A stretch of DNA of 40,223 nt, from contig JACQVX010000254.1 in NCBI GenBank assembly GCA_016209495.1, positions 1-40,223 of the forward strand, read 5' to 3'. The position numbers were made by a program, and so were the translations under genes. The notes beneath the pieces were generated by a model. It did no database searches, was not told the origin of the DNA, and saw only the letters and a program-made list of their open reading frames with translations. This DNA is from Planctomycetota bacterium. Its GTDB lineage: Bacteria; Planctomycetota; JACQVX01. Position 1 is the stretch's first letter, and each line of letters opens with the position of its first letter. Shown piece by piece: positions 24,218 through 32,911 of the stretch.

Positions 24218-25178
24218 CGGCAGGCGGCTCCGGGTCCTCGTCGTCGTCCTCGCCCTCTCGCCCGGGGGGGGGGGCCTCGTCGCCCTAGTCTGGGGCCTCG
24301 TCCTGGCAGAGCCGCTGCCGGGCGTCCCCTGTCCGGACCGCGTCGGCCCGGACGACGGACCCGCGAGCTTCTTGGTCGTCCCGGACGTCCAGAAGGGCCT
24401 CGCCGCGTTCGAGGAGATGATGGACCGGGCCCGCGGCCTCGCGGCCGACCTGGCGGTCTTCACCGGCGATATGGTCTGCCACTCGGACGAGGGGCACTAC
24501 CGCCTCTTCCTGCGCGCCTGGGCCCGCGCCGGCCCCGGCACCCCCGCGCTCTTCGCCCCCGGGAATCACGACCTGGAGCCCGAGGGGGACCTCCCCCCCC
24601 GGCGGGACCTCTACCGCCGGGCCTTCGGACCCGAGGCGCGGACCGTCCGGCTCTCCGGTGCGGCGCTCCTCACGGGGGACGACGCCCTGGGGCCGCCGGA
24701 CCCCACGGCCCTGGCGGACCTGGACCGACGCCTCGCGGTGGAGACCGGGGCGCGCCATCGTTTCCTCTTCCTCCATGTCCCTCCACTGGACGGGGCGGAC
24801 CGGCCCCGGCCAGGCTTCGAGCCCCTGGTGGAGGTCTGTCGGCGCCGGGCGGTGACCGCCGTCTTCGCCGGCCACGTCCGTGGCTGGCGCGACCGGGTCG
24901 TGGACGGGGTGCGCTGGGTGGACAACGGCGAGGGGGCCGATCATGACGGGCCCCTCCCCCGAGGGACCGCGCGCCTGCTGGAGGTCCGCCTGGGGGCCGA
25001 GGGCTATTCCGTGCGGTCCCACCTCCTGCCCCGCAGGCTCGCCCTGCGCGTGGAGGCGGAGCACCTGGCCCTCGCCCACCCCGGGCGCTGCCTGGCCGTC
25101 GCCGGCGCCTCCGCCCTGGCGGCGCTGGCGCTGGGTCTCGCGTCGCCGGGGCGCGGGGCCTCGGCCCCTAGAACGTGA
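24204..25178 (+). CDS. Membrane-anchored calcineurin-like metallophosphoesterase
   Basis: A 324-residue protein with an N-terminal signal anchor (about residues 8-36), a phosphoesterase domain and a hydrophobic C-terminal helix (CLAVAGASALAALALGL). Metal motifs: VVPDVQKG (first motif with Gln in place of the usual His), FTGDMV, PGNHDLE, FLHVPP and AGHVRG (the final His of GHxH is replaced). The core D, GD, GNHD and H residues remain, so it may be active with a modified site; DxQ variants are known in related phosphoesterases. The GTG start has GAGGAAGG 6 bp upstream and overlaps rpiB by 14 bp. Topology places the domain outside the cytoplasm. The substrate is unknown. Confidence 0.83.
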   Translation: MPRPSGRRLRVLVVVLALSPGGGGLVALVWGLVLAEPLPGVPCPDRVGPDDGPASFLVVPDVQKGLAAFEEMMDRARGLAADLAVFTGDMVCHSDEGHYRLFLRAWARAGPGTPALFAPGNHDLEPEGDLPPRRDLYRRAFGPEARTVRLSGAALLTGDDALGPPDPTALADLDRRLAVETGARHRFLFLHVPPLDGADRPRPGFEPLVEVCRRRAVTAVFAGHVRGWRDRVVDGVRWVDNGEGADHDGPLPRGTARLLEVRLGAEGYSVRSHLLPRRLALRVEAEHLALAHPGRCLAVAGASALAALALGLASPGRGASAPRT

Positions 25179-25935
25179 CCGCCAGGCCCAGGGTAGGGCC
25201 GTCCAGGGAGACGCCCTCGGTGGAGACGTCCCGGTAGCCCGCCGTCAGGTGGAGGTATCGCCACCCCACGCCGGCCTCCGCCTCCACGTCCCAGAGGTCC
25301 GTCACGTCGTCGTCCTGGAAGTCGGCCCCGCTGGCCCGCGTCATGAGGCTGAGCCAGGGGGCCGGGTCCGCCCGGAGGCCCAGGAAATAGCCGTCCCCCG
25401 CATCGGTCCCCTGCGGGCCGTCCAGGACGTCGATGGTGAGGCCTCCCTCCAGCCAGACCCTGGCACCCCGCCGTTCCTCCACTCCGACGCGCAACCCCAG
25501 CGGGACGTGCACGACGTCCAGGCTGCCGCGGCCGGTCACCCGGGACTCCTCGTAACGGGTGTGGTCGAACCCGACCAGGAAGGGACCCCCGGCGAGACGT
25601 CCCGAGAAGTAGGCCCCGCCGATGCGGTCCGAGTCCTCGTGCCAGCCCGCCCGGAGCGCCAGGCCGGCGGCGGGCATCCGCGCGCCTCGCTCGGAGGCCG
25701 TCGGCTGCGGAGACGCCCCCTCCACGGCCGGCTCCACGTCGGGCTCGCCCTCCACGAAGGGCAGTCCCAGGAGGCAGCACCCGCCGTCGTCGTCGTCGTC
25801 GTCGTGCCCGTCTTCCGTCGCGGTGCGGCCGCGCCTCGCCTCTTCCTGCAGGCGACCCAGCTTCCCCGCGTCCTGGGCCGGCGAGAGGGCAGACCACGAC
25901 GCCAGCACAGCGGCGAGAAGGCGCCATCGTTTCAC
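25168..25935 (-). CDS. Secreted beta-rich, outer-membrane-type protein
   Basis: A 255-residue protein with a signal peptide (KRWRLLAAVLASWSALSPAQ), a polar linker with six consecutive Asp residues and a CC pair (about residues 43-55), and then alternating hydrophobic/aromatic beta strands such as FLVGFDHTRYEE, VWLEGGLTIDVL and VGWRYLHLTAGYRD, ending in LGLAVTF. A terminal Phe after alternating residues is typical of outer-membrane barrels recognised by the Bam machinery. The Asp run comes from a trinucleotide (GAC/GTC) repeat. The GTG start overlaps the stop of the upstream PLP enzyme (GTGA). Its 3' end overlaps the phosphoesterase gene by 11 bp. Function is unknown. Confidence 0.78.
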   Translation of the reverse strand: MKRWRLLAAVLASWSALSPAQDAGKLGRLQEEARRGRTATEDGHDDDDDDGGCCLLGLPFVEGEPDVEPAVEGASPQPTASERGARMPAAGLALRAGWHEDSDRIGGAYFSGRLAGGPFLVGFDHTRYEESRVTGRGSLDVVHVPLGLRVGVEERRGARVWLEGGLTIDVLDGPQGTDAGDGYFLGLRADPAPWLSLMTRASGADFQDDDVTDLWDVEAEAGVGWRYLHLTAGYRDVSTEGVSLDGPTLGLAVTF

Positions 25936-27095
25936 GACGACTTCCCCAGCGCGAGCCCCAGGGCGCGCCGCAGGTCCGCCAGCAGGTCCGCCGTCTCCTC
26001 GATCCCCACGGAGAGCCGCACCAGGCCGTCGGTGATGCCCAGCCGCCCGGCGTCCTCGTCGCTCAGTGTGAGGTGGCTCGTCCGCCGGGGCACCGTGACC
26101 AGAGACTCCACCCCGCCCAGGGTGGGGGCCAGCCGGAAGAGGCGGAGCCCCTCGCAGAGGCGCGCCACGGCGTCCGGACCGCCGGAGGCCAGCTCGAGGG
26201 ACAGCATCCCGGAATAGCCTGGATAGTGGACCCGCGCCACCCGGGGGTCCGCCCGGAGCAGGGCCGCGACGGCCCGCGCGTTGGCGGTGTGCCGCCCCAT
26301 GCGCAGCGAGAGGGTCTTGAGGGAGCGGGCCAGGAGCCAGGCCCCGTGCGGGTCCGGGACCCCCCCCAGGGCGCGGCGCATGGAGTCCACCGGCCGCAGG
26401 GCCTCCACCCCGCCGCACACGGCGCCGATGGAGAGGTCCGAGTGGCCCGCGAGGTACTTGCTCCCGCTGTGGAGGACCAGGTCGATCCCCGCCTCCGCCG
26501 GCCGCTGGTAGACAGGGGTGGCGAAGGTGTTGTCGCAGAGGGAGAGGGCCCCCGCCGCGTGCGCGATGGCGGCCACCCTGGCCAGGTCCACCTCCCGGAG
26601 CAGGGGGTTCGTGGGGCTCTCCACGTAGACGGCCCGCGCCCCACGCGCCGCGCGGGCCAGGCCCTCCTCGTCCCCCGTGTCGACGAAGCGCGTCCCGATG
26701 CCGTAGCGCGGGAAGACCTCGGTGAGGAGCCTCCAGGTCCCGCCATAGAGGTCACGATAGGCCGCCACCCGGTCGCCGGCCTGGAGATGGGCCAGCAGGG
26801 CCGCGGAGATGGCCGCCATCCCGCTGGCGAAGACCCGCGCGTCGGCGCAGCCCTCGAGCCGGGCCAGCTTCTCCTCCGCCAAACGGAAGTCCGGATTGGA
26901 GTAGCGGGTGTAATGGAAACGGTCGCGGCGGCCCGCCGCCGTCTCCACCAGGTCCTCCAGGGTCTCATGGCCGAAGGCCACCGCCGGGTGGATGGGGGAG
27001 ACGAACATCCCCGTCGCCGGGTCGTAGCGCTCCCCGGCGTGGACCTCCTGGGTCGCCAGGGGCGCGGCCTCCCTCCAGCCTCCTCGATCCTCCAT
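25932..27095 (-). CDS. PLP-dependent trans-sulfuration enzyme (Cys/Met metabolism family)
   Basis: A 387-residue member of the Cys/Met metabolism PLP family (cystathionine gamma-synthase, cystathionine lyase, homoserine sulfhydrylase, methionine gamma-lyase). Typical motifs are YTRYSNPDFRLAEEKLARLEG, FASGMAAISAALLA (cofactor phosphate), YVESPTNPLLREVDL, LCDNTFATPVYQRP, and the PLP lysine in LHSGSKYLAGHSD. The C-terminal GGVESLVTVP and GIEETADLL are also typical. The exact member cannot be chosen by eye; thrB lies 23 kb away so homoserine phosphate is not informative. The ATG has GGAGG at ideal spacing. The gene has its own promoter and is followed by the outer-membrane-type gene through a GTGA overlap. 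Confidence 0.9.
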   Translation of the reverse strand: MEDRGGWREAAPLATQEVHAGERYDPATGMFVSPIHPAVAFGHETLEDLVETAAGRRDRFHYTRYSNPDFRLAEEKLARLEGCADARVFASGMAAISAALLAHLQAGDRVAAYRDLYGGTWRLLTEVFPRYGIGTRFVDTGDEEGLARAARGARAVYVESPTNPLLREVDLARVAAIAHAAGALSLCDNTFATPVYQRPAEAGIDLVLHSGSKYLAGHSDLSIGAVCGGVEALRPVDSMRRALGGVPDPHGAWLLARSLKTLSLRMGRHTANARAVAALLRADPRVARVHYPGYSGMLSLELASGGPDAVARLCEGLRLFRLAPTLGGVESLVTVPRRTSHLTLSDEDAGRLGITDGLVRLSVGIEETADLLADLRRALGLALGKSS

Positions 27096-27132
27096 GGCTG
27101 TCCTCCCTCCCTGCCCACGTCCCCGGGACGGG

Positions 27133-27160
27133 GGTATACCGGGTTCCAGCCCGGACTCAA
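27133..27160 (-). promoter_or_regulatory. Promoter for the trans-sulfuration enzyme gene with palindromic spacer
   Basis: TTGAGT (27160-27155) and TATACC (27138-27133) are separated by 16 bp. The spacer itself is a dyad, CCGGG-CTGGAA-CCCGG, and overlaps a second dyad, GGACT-TG-AGTCC, that includes the stop of the RND pump gene. The dyads could be an operator or a weak terminator of the efflux operon. The leader would be about 31 bases. Confidence 0.5.
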
Positions 27161-30100
27161 GTCCCGGGTCGGCGAGACGCCAGGCCCCGCAGGTCCTCCA
27201 GGATCACGAAGGAGGCGGGGACGAGGTAGAGGGTCACCGCCGTGGAGAACACCACCCCGAAGGCCAGGGAGACTGCCATGGGGACGAGGAACTGGGCCTG
27301 GACGCTCCGCTCCAGGAGGAGCGGCGCCAGCCCCGCGAAGGTGGTGACGGAGGTGAGGAGGATGGGCCGGAAGCGCGCGGCCCCCGCGCCGCGGACCGAC
27401 TCCAGGTGCGGGACCCCCGCGGCCGTACCCTCGTTGATGAAGTCCACCAGGACGATGGCGTCGTTCACCACCACCCCGGCCATGGCCACCATGCCGAAGA
27501 CGCTCATGATGCTCAGGTCCATCCCCATGAGGAGGTGGCCCAGGACCGCCCCCACCAGCCCCATGGGGATGGAGCCCATCACGATGGCCGGCTGCAGATA
27601 GGAGCGGAAGGGGATGGCCATGAGGGCGTAGATGGCGATGAGGGCCAGGACCATCCCCCGGGCCAGCCCCTCCAGGGACTCCACCTGCTCGCGCCGCCGC
27701 CCCTCCAGGGTCCAGCCGAGGCCCGGGTGCGCGGAGACCAGGTTGGGGAGGACCTCGGCCTTCAGGTGGTCCAGGACCTCATCGGCGGTCACGACGGTCG
27801 AGTCCACGTCCGCCGTGACGTTGACCGTCCGGCGCAGGTCCGCCCGGCGTATCGCCGAGTAGCCCCTGGCGGCCTCCACGCTCGCGACCTCCCCGAAGGG
27901 GACCTCCAGGCCTGTCCCCGTCCGGACGCGCATGGCCTCCAGGTCGCCCACGGAGCGCCGCTCGGCCGCGGGATAGCGCACCATCACCCTCACGTCGTCG
28001 CGCCCGCGCTGGACGCGCTGGGCCTCCTCGCCGTAGAAGCCCGCCCGGACCTGGCGGGCCAGGTCCCAGAGCCGGAACCCCAGGGCCTCGGCCCCGGGCC
28101 GGAGCGTGAGGACCAGCTCCTGCTTCCCCGGGCGCTCCGAGTCGGCGATGTCCTGCACCCCCGGGTAGGAGGCCAGGGCGGCCTTGAGCCCACCGGCGGC
28201 GAGGCGCAGGGCCCCCGGGTCGTTCCCGGCGAGCTGCACATCGACGGCCCGGCCCGAGGAGATGAGGGATGACGAGAAGCCCAGCTCCACGGCCCCGGGG
28301 ACGCCCCCCACGGCCTCTCTCCAGCGCCGCGCAACCTCCGGGCTCGTGATGGCGCGGCCCTCCGAGGAGACCAGCTCCAGGAGGACCTCCCCCAGGTGCG
28401 GCCCCGCCAGCCGGGCGCGCACGCCGCCCGCGCGTGCCCCCTGCAGGGCCATGTAGGGCTGCTCCCCCACGGAGGCCAGCACGTGCAGCACCGGCCCGGG
28501 GCGGCCCTCGCCGGCCTCCTCGTCGAGCGCCCTTCGCAGCCCGAGGGCGGCCTGCTCGATGCGCGTCACCGCCGCGGCGGTCTCCTCCACGGCGGTCCCC
28601 TGAGGCATGGTGAGGGACGCCACCACGTAGTCGGCCTCGATCTTGGGGAGGAACTCGAAACGGAGCCTCCCCCCCCCCACCCATCCCGCGGTGAGGAGCA
28701 GGGTCGCCAGGCCCGCGGCCAGGACCAGGTAGCGTCTCTCGAGGACCCGCCCCAGGGAGGGCCGGTAGACCGCCTCCGCGAATCGTTCCAGCCCCAGGGC
28801 CACCCGGTCCTGCAGACGCGAGACCCGTCCGGCCAGTCCCCGGGGGCGTCGGCGGGGACGGTGCGCCGCCAGGTGGGCGGGCAGGACGAACTGGGACTCC
28901 AGGAGCGAGGTGAGGAGGATGGGGATGACGATGAGGGGGATCACCCGGAAGATGCGACCCATGGCCCCGGGCACGTCCAGCATGGGGACGAAGGCCGCCA
29001 CGGTGGTGAGGACCGAGAAGACGACGGGCACCGCCACGCGCTGGGTCCCGCGCGTGGCGGCCTCCAGGGGCGGGAGGCCCCGTCCCTCCCAGGTGTATAC
29101 GCTCTCCCCCACCACGATGGCGTCGTCCACCACGATGCCCAGGACCAGGATGAAGGCGAAGAGCGAGATCATGTTGATGGAGACGCCCAGGACGGGCATG
29201 AGTCCGAGGGTGCCCAGGAAGGCGACGGGGATCCCGAGGGTCACCCAGAAGGCGAGCCGGAGGCGCATGAACAGGGCCAGCACCGCGAACACCGCCACGA
29301 GCCCGCTGGCCCCGTTGCGCAGGAGCAGCTCCAGCCGGCTCGCCAGGTAGAGGGAGAAATCCTGCCAGGGGGTGAGGCGGATCCCCGGAGGCATCCGGGG
29401 CTCGGCCTCCCGGCAGTAGTCGCGCACGGAACGGGCCACCGCCAGGGCGTCCTGCTCCCCCACGCGGAAGACCTGGATGAGGACGCAGCGCTCGCCATCG
29501 AAGCGCGCCGACTGGTCCGTCTCGGCGAAGCCGTCCACCACCCGCGCCACCTCGCCCAGGGTGACCCGCGTCCCGTCGCTCGCCGAACGCAGGACCAGGC
29601 CCTCGAAGTCCTCGCCGCGATACCCCTGCCCCTTGGCCCTGAACAGGACCTCGCCCCCGGGGGTGCGCACGGAACCCGCCGGCATGTCCAGGGAGCCGCG
29701 GCGCACGGCCTGGGTCACGTCGTCCAGGGTGAGCCCGTGGCCGCGGAGGGCCTCCTCCGAGACCTCCACGGAGACCTCGTAGGGACGGACGCTCACGAGC
29801 TCCACCTGGCTGACCCCCGGGAGGGCGGCGATCTCGTCCCGCGCCCGCTCCCCCGCGCGCCGCACCGCGAGCTCGTCGGCGCCCCCGGAGACGGCCACGT
29901 AGATGACCTCGTGGCGGGCGATCACCTCCTGGACCACGGGGCGTTCCGCCTCCTGCGGGAAGGTCGCGATGGCGTCCACCCGCGCCTTGATGTCCTCCAG
30001 GACCTCGCGCAGGTTCGCGTCCTGCATCAGCTCGACGACGACCGTTCCCTGCCCCTCAACGGCGGTGGAGGTGATGCGCTTGACCCCCTCCAGCCCGTGG

Positions 30101-30315
30101 ATCGCCTCCTCCACGCGCAGGCAGATGGCCTCCTCCACCTCGGTGGGCGCGGCCCCCGGGTAGGCGACCGAGACCTGCACGCGCTGGCTCGGGACCTCGG
30201 GGAAGATCTCCATGCGGATGGCCGGCAGCGACACGAGTCCCCCCGCCACCACCAGGAGCATCAGCAGGTTGGCCGCGACCGGGTTCGCGGCGAACCAGGC
30301 GATCGACCCCCTCAC
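27157..30315 (-). CDS. RND-family efflux pump, inner-membrane transporter
   Basis: A 1052-residue transporter of the hydrophobe/amphiphile RND type, which uses the proton gradient to expel compounds through a periplasmic adaptor and outer-membrane channel. It begins with WFAANPVAANLLMLLVVAGG, has two large periplasmic domains, and carries the proton-relay pair in transmembrane helix 4 (LGIVVDDAIVVGES). The second half repeats the fold, with VVVNDAIVLVDFINEG and a final hydrophobic segment ending VPASFVIL. The GTG start shares four bases with the adaptor's stop. It is the last gene of the TetR-OMF-adaptor-pump operon. The substrate cannot be read from the sequence. Confidence 0.95.
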   Translation of the reverse strand: MRGSIAWFAANPVAANLLMLLVVAGGLVSLPAIRMEIFPEVPSQRVQVSVAYPGAAPTEVEEAICLRVEEAIHGLEGVKRITSTAVEGQGTVVVELMQDANLREVLEDIKARVDAIATFPQEAERPVVQEVIARHEVIYVAVSGGADELAVRRAGERARDEIAALPGVSQVELVSVRPYEVSVEVSEEALRGHGLTLDDVTQAVRRGSLDMPAGSVRTPGGEVLFRAKGQGYRGEDFEGLVLRSASDGTRVTLGEVARVVDGFAETDQSARFDGERCVLIQVFRVGEQDALAVARSVRDYCREAEPRMPPGIRLTPWQDFSLYLASRLELLLRNGASGLVAVFAVLALFMRLRLAFWVTLGIPVAFLGTLGLMPVLGVSINMISLFAFILVLGIVVDDAIVVGESVYTWEGRGLPPLEAATRGTQRVAVPVVFSVLTTVAAFVPMLDVPGAMGRIFRVIPLIVIPILLTSLLESQFVLPAHLAAHRPRRRPRGLAGRVSRLQDRVALGLERFAEAVYRPSLGRVLERRYLVLAAGLATLLLTAGWVGGGRLRFEFLPKIEADYVVASLTMPQGTAVEETAAAVTRIEQAALGLRRALDEEAGEGRPGPVLHVLASVGEQPYMALQGARAGGVRARLAGPHLGEVLLELVSSEGRAITSPEVARRWREAVGGVPGAVELGFSSSLISSGRAVDVQLAGNDPGALRLAAGGLKAALASYPGVQDIADSERPGKQELVLTLRPGAEALGFRLWDLARQVRAGFYGEEAQRVQRGRDDVRVMVRYPAAERRSVGDLEAMRVRTGTGLEVPFGEVASVEAARGYSAIRRADLRRTVNVTADVDSTVVTADEVLDHLKAEVLPNLVSAHPGLGWTLEGRRREQVESLEGLARGMVLALIAIYALMAIPFRSYLQPAIVMGSIPMGLVGAVLGHLLMGMDLSIMSVFGMVAMAGVVVNDAIVLVDFINEGTAAGVPHLESVRGAGAARFRPILLTSVTTFAGLAPLLLERSVQAQFLVPMAVSLAFGVVFSTAVTLYLVPASFVILEDLRGLASRRPGT

Positions 30316-31496
30316 GGCCCGTCTTCGGCGATGCGCACCGCCATCCCGTCCGTGGGGGACTCCAGGGGCGAGACGGCGACCCGGTCGCCCTCCGAGAGGC
30401 CCTCGCCCACGACCACCCGGGCTCGCTCCCGCCGGAGGACCTGCACCGGACGTAGCCGCAGCCTCGTCCCAGACCCGTGCGCCTCCACCACGGGGACACG
30501 GTCGGGCTCGTGCAGGACATGGCGCGGGAGGAGCGTCACGTCGGCCACGGCTCGCCCCTGCACCACGGCCCGGACGAAGAGGCCCGCCACGAGCGGCGCG
30601 CCTCCGGGCGGCAGGCCACCCCTTCGACCGTACGGGTCCTCCACCTCGGCCACCAGGTGGACCACCCTGGAGCCGCGATCCACCTCGCCCTCCAGGCGCG
30701 TCACGCGAGCCTCCCACCGGCGGACGGCCCCGGCCAGGTCCGCCTCCAGCGCCACGGGGACCATGCCGTCCCCCGCCCCAGGCGGCCGATCCAGGGCCAG
30801 CCCCAGGAAGGCCAGCTCCGCCTCCGGCACCGGGAGGCGGACCTCGGCGCGATCCACCGCGTAGAGGCGGGCGACGGCCGCGCCCCGTGGCACCACCTGC
30901 CCCGTCTCCACCTGGGCGGCTCGCACGCGGCCGTCGAAGGGGGCGACGAGACGCGTGCGCCCCAGGTCCCGCGCCGCCAGCTCCAGGCCCGCCTCCTCGG
31001 CCTCGAGGGCCGCGCGGGCCTCCTCCACCTGGGGGTCGCGCAGCCGGAGCGGCGCCGCCTCGCCGGACTCCCCCGAGGACTCCCATTCCCCCCGCGCCGC
31101 CTCCCGCTCCGCCTCCTCCACCCGCAACCTGAGACGGGCGGCCGCGAGGCGGCCCAGCGCGCGCACCACCGCCAGCTCGTAGTCCCGGGGATCCAGTACT
31201 ACCAGCGTCTCGCCGGCCTCGAAGTAGCCCCCGGCCCGTAGGGCCTCGGACACCTCCACCACGCGCCCCCCGACCTCGCTCACCAGGTCCGTCTCGGTCC
31301 GGGGCCGGGCGACGCCCTGGCTCTCCACCGCATAGCGGTGCTCCACCCTGTGGACCTCGAGGACCCGCACCACCCGGAGCGGGACCTCCGGGGGTCGCTT
31401 CGATACCTGCGGCCGGGTCGCGATCAGGCCCCAGGCCACCGCCGCGGACATGGCCACCACGGCCGGAGGCAGGATCACCCTCAGCGTGCGCGCCAC
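30312..31496 (-). CDS. RND efflux periplasmic adaptor (membrane fusion protein)
   Basis: A 394-residue adaptor with an N-terminal membrane anchor (about residues 6-25, VILPPAVVAMSAAVAWGLI). A lipoyl-like half-motif (LVSEVGGRVVEVSEALRAGG) is followed by an Arg/Glu-rich hairpin (about 120-190), then the second lipoyl half with RLVAPFDGRVRAAQVETGQ, and beta-barrel and membrane-proximal domains (LVAGLFVRAVVQGRAV). The GTG start has GGAGG 7 bp upstream and overlaps the OMF gene by 16 bp; its stop overlaps the pump start (GTGA). It bridges the pump and the outer-membrane factor. Confidence 0.93.
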   Translation of the reverse strand: MARTLRVILPPAVVAMSAAVAWGLIATRPQVSKRPPEVPLRVVRVLEVHRVEHRYAVESQGVARPRTETDLVSEVGGRVVEVSEALRAGGYFEAGETLVVLDPRDYELAVVRALGRLAAARLRLRVEEAEREAARGEWESSGESGEAAPLRLRDPQVEEARAALEAEEAGLELAARDLGRTRLVAPFDGRVRAAQVETGQVVPRGAAVARLYAVDRAEVRLPVPEAELAFLGLALDRPPGAGDGMVPVALEADLAGAVRRWEARVTRLEGEVDRGSRVVHLVAEVEDPYGRRGGLPPGGAPLVAGLFVRAVVQGRAVADVTLLPRHVLHEPDRVPVVEAHGSGTRLRLRPVQVLRRERARVVVGEGLSEGDRVAVSPLESPTDGMAVRIAEDGP

Positions 31497-32911
31497 GGCA
31501 GACCTCCCTCCGCCGCGCCCCCGCCCAGGGCGAGGAGGAGGTCCACGCGGTTGTCCAGCCTCCGCCCGCGGACGGCCAGGAGCCGCGAAAGGGCCTCCCG
31601 CCGACCGCGCTCGGCAGAGCGCAGGACCTCCAGCCCCACCAGACCGCCACGGTAGCGTCCGCGAGCCACCGCCTCCGCCGCCCTGGCCGCCTCCATGGCG
31701 CGCCCCAGCTCCGCCTCCTCGGCCGCAAGCTCCCCCTCGAGCGCCAGGGCGGCCTCCACCTCGGCGTAGGCCCGCAGGGCGGCGGCCACATACCTCGCGC
31801 GGGCCTCGGCCTGGCCCGCCCGGGCCCGGTCCACCCCGGCGCGCAGCCGCCCACCCTCGAGGACCGGACGGGCCAGGTTGGCCGCCAGGGCCCACACCCC
31901 GAAGTCGCCATCCAGCACGTCCGAGAGGTCCTCGCTCGCCGTCCCCCCGCTGGCGGTGAGGGCCACCCGGGGCAGCAACTCCGCGCGCGAACGGGCGAGC
32001 CCAGCGTCCGCGGCCGCCACTCGCCGCTCCGCGGCCGCCAGGTCCGCGCGCCGGGCCACCAGGTCCGCCGGCAGCCCTGCCGCGACCGGGGCGAGCCCCC
32101 AGGGCAGGTCCTCCCCCAGCGCGACCTCGCCGGCCGGATATCGGCCCAGCAGGGCCTCGAGGGCGGCCACCTGGCCACGCTCGACGGCCCGCCGGGCACG
32201 CACGGCCGAGCGGCCCAGGGCGAGTTCCCCACGGGCCCTCTCCAGGACGGCAGCGGAGGCCAGCCCCAGTCGATGGCGCCCCTGCACGTCCTCCAGGGAG
32301 GCCCTCAGCCCGTCCGCCACGTCGTCGAGCAGCCTCGCCTGCAGCCTCGCCTCGGTGGCCGCCAGCCAGGCCTTCGCGGCCTGTCCCGCCAGGGAGAGCC
32401 GCGCCGCCACCAGGTCCGCCTCCGTCGCCTGCACCCGGGCCCGGGCCGCGGCGTGGGCGGCCCGCAGGCGCCCCCACAGGTCCAGCTCCCAACTCGTGTT
32501 CAGGGAGACCCCGAGGGTGGTGGTCGTGGTGTGGGCGATGCCCCCCCCCGCCCCCGGGAGGGGAAGACCCAGGAAGTTCCGCCGCTGTCGAGCCGCACCC
32601 AGCCCCGCCTCCAGGGACGGCCACCTCTCGGCCCCGGCGGCGCCGGCCTCGGCCCGGGCGGCCTCCAGCCGCGCCACCGCCGCCGCGATCTCCGGGCTCG
32701 CCGCGATGACCTCCTCCACGGTGCGCGCCAGACCGGGGTCCCCGAGGGAGGTCCACCAGGCCTCGACGGGCTCCTCCGTCGAGCCCGCCGCTGCCGCCCA
32801 GCGGGCCGGCGGCGCGTTCAGCGTAGGGACCCCCCGTCCGGCACCGATCGAGGAGCAGCCCGCCCAGAGCACCACGAAGGCCGCCGCCACGATGGCCCCC
32901 GGCCGGGTCAC
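31481..32911 (-). CDS. RND efflux outer-membrane factor (NodT/TolC type lipoprotein)
   Basis: A 476-residue outer-membrane factor. The signal peptide ends in a lipobox-like LWAGCSS, so Cys would be lipidated, although Trp at the -3 position is unusual. After WWTSLGDPGLARTVEEVIAASPEIAAA, two internally similar halves of long helices and short strands follow, typical of the TolC trimer barrel (SLNTSWELDLWGRLRAA; LARPVLEGGRLRAGVDRA). The GTG start shares four bases with the TetR stop (GTGA). The gene sits between the regulator and the adaptor, an order less common than regulator-adaptor-pump-OMF. Confidence 0.93.
   Translation of the reverse strand: MTRPGAIVAAAFVVLWAGCSSIGAGRGVPTLNAPPARWAAAAGSTEEPVEAWWTSLGDPGLARTVEEVIAASPEIAAAVARLEAARAEAGAAGAERWPSLEAGLGAARQRRNFLGLPLPGAGGGIAHTTTTTLGVSLNTSWELDLWGRLRAAHAAARARVQATEADLVAARLSLAGQAAKAWLAATEARLQARLLDDVADGLRASLEDVQGRHRLGLASAAVLERARGELALGRSAVRARRAVERGQVAALEALLGRYPAGEVALGEDLPWGLAPVAAGLPADLVARRADLAAAERRVAAADAGLARSRAELLPRVALTASGGTASEDLSDVLDGDFGVWALAANLARPVLEGGRLRAGVDRARAGQAEARARYVAAALRAYAEVEAALALEGELAAEEAELGRAMEAARAAEAVARGRYRGGLVGLEVLRSAERGRREALSRLLAVRGRRLDNRVDLLLALGGGAAEGGLPWRAR

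Noticed and set aside
27157-32232. One 1691-codon minus-strand frame covering the pump, adaptor and part of the OMF
   Set aside because: Only the part from 30315 down is RND pump; upstream of that the frame is a Gly/Arg/Pro shadow of the adaptor and OMF genes.
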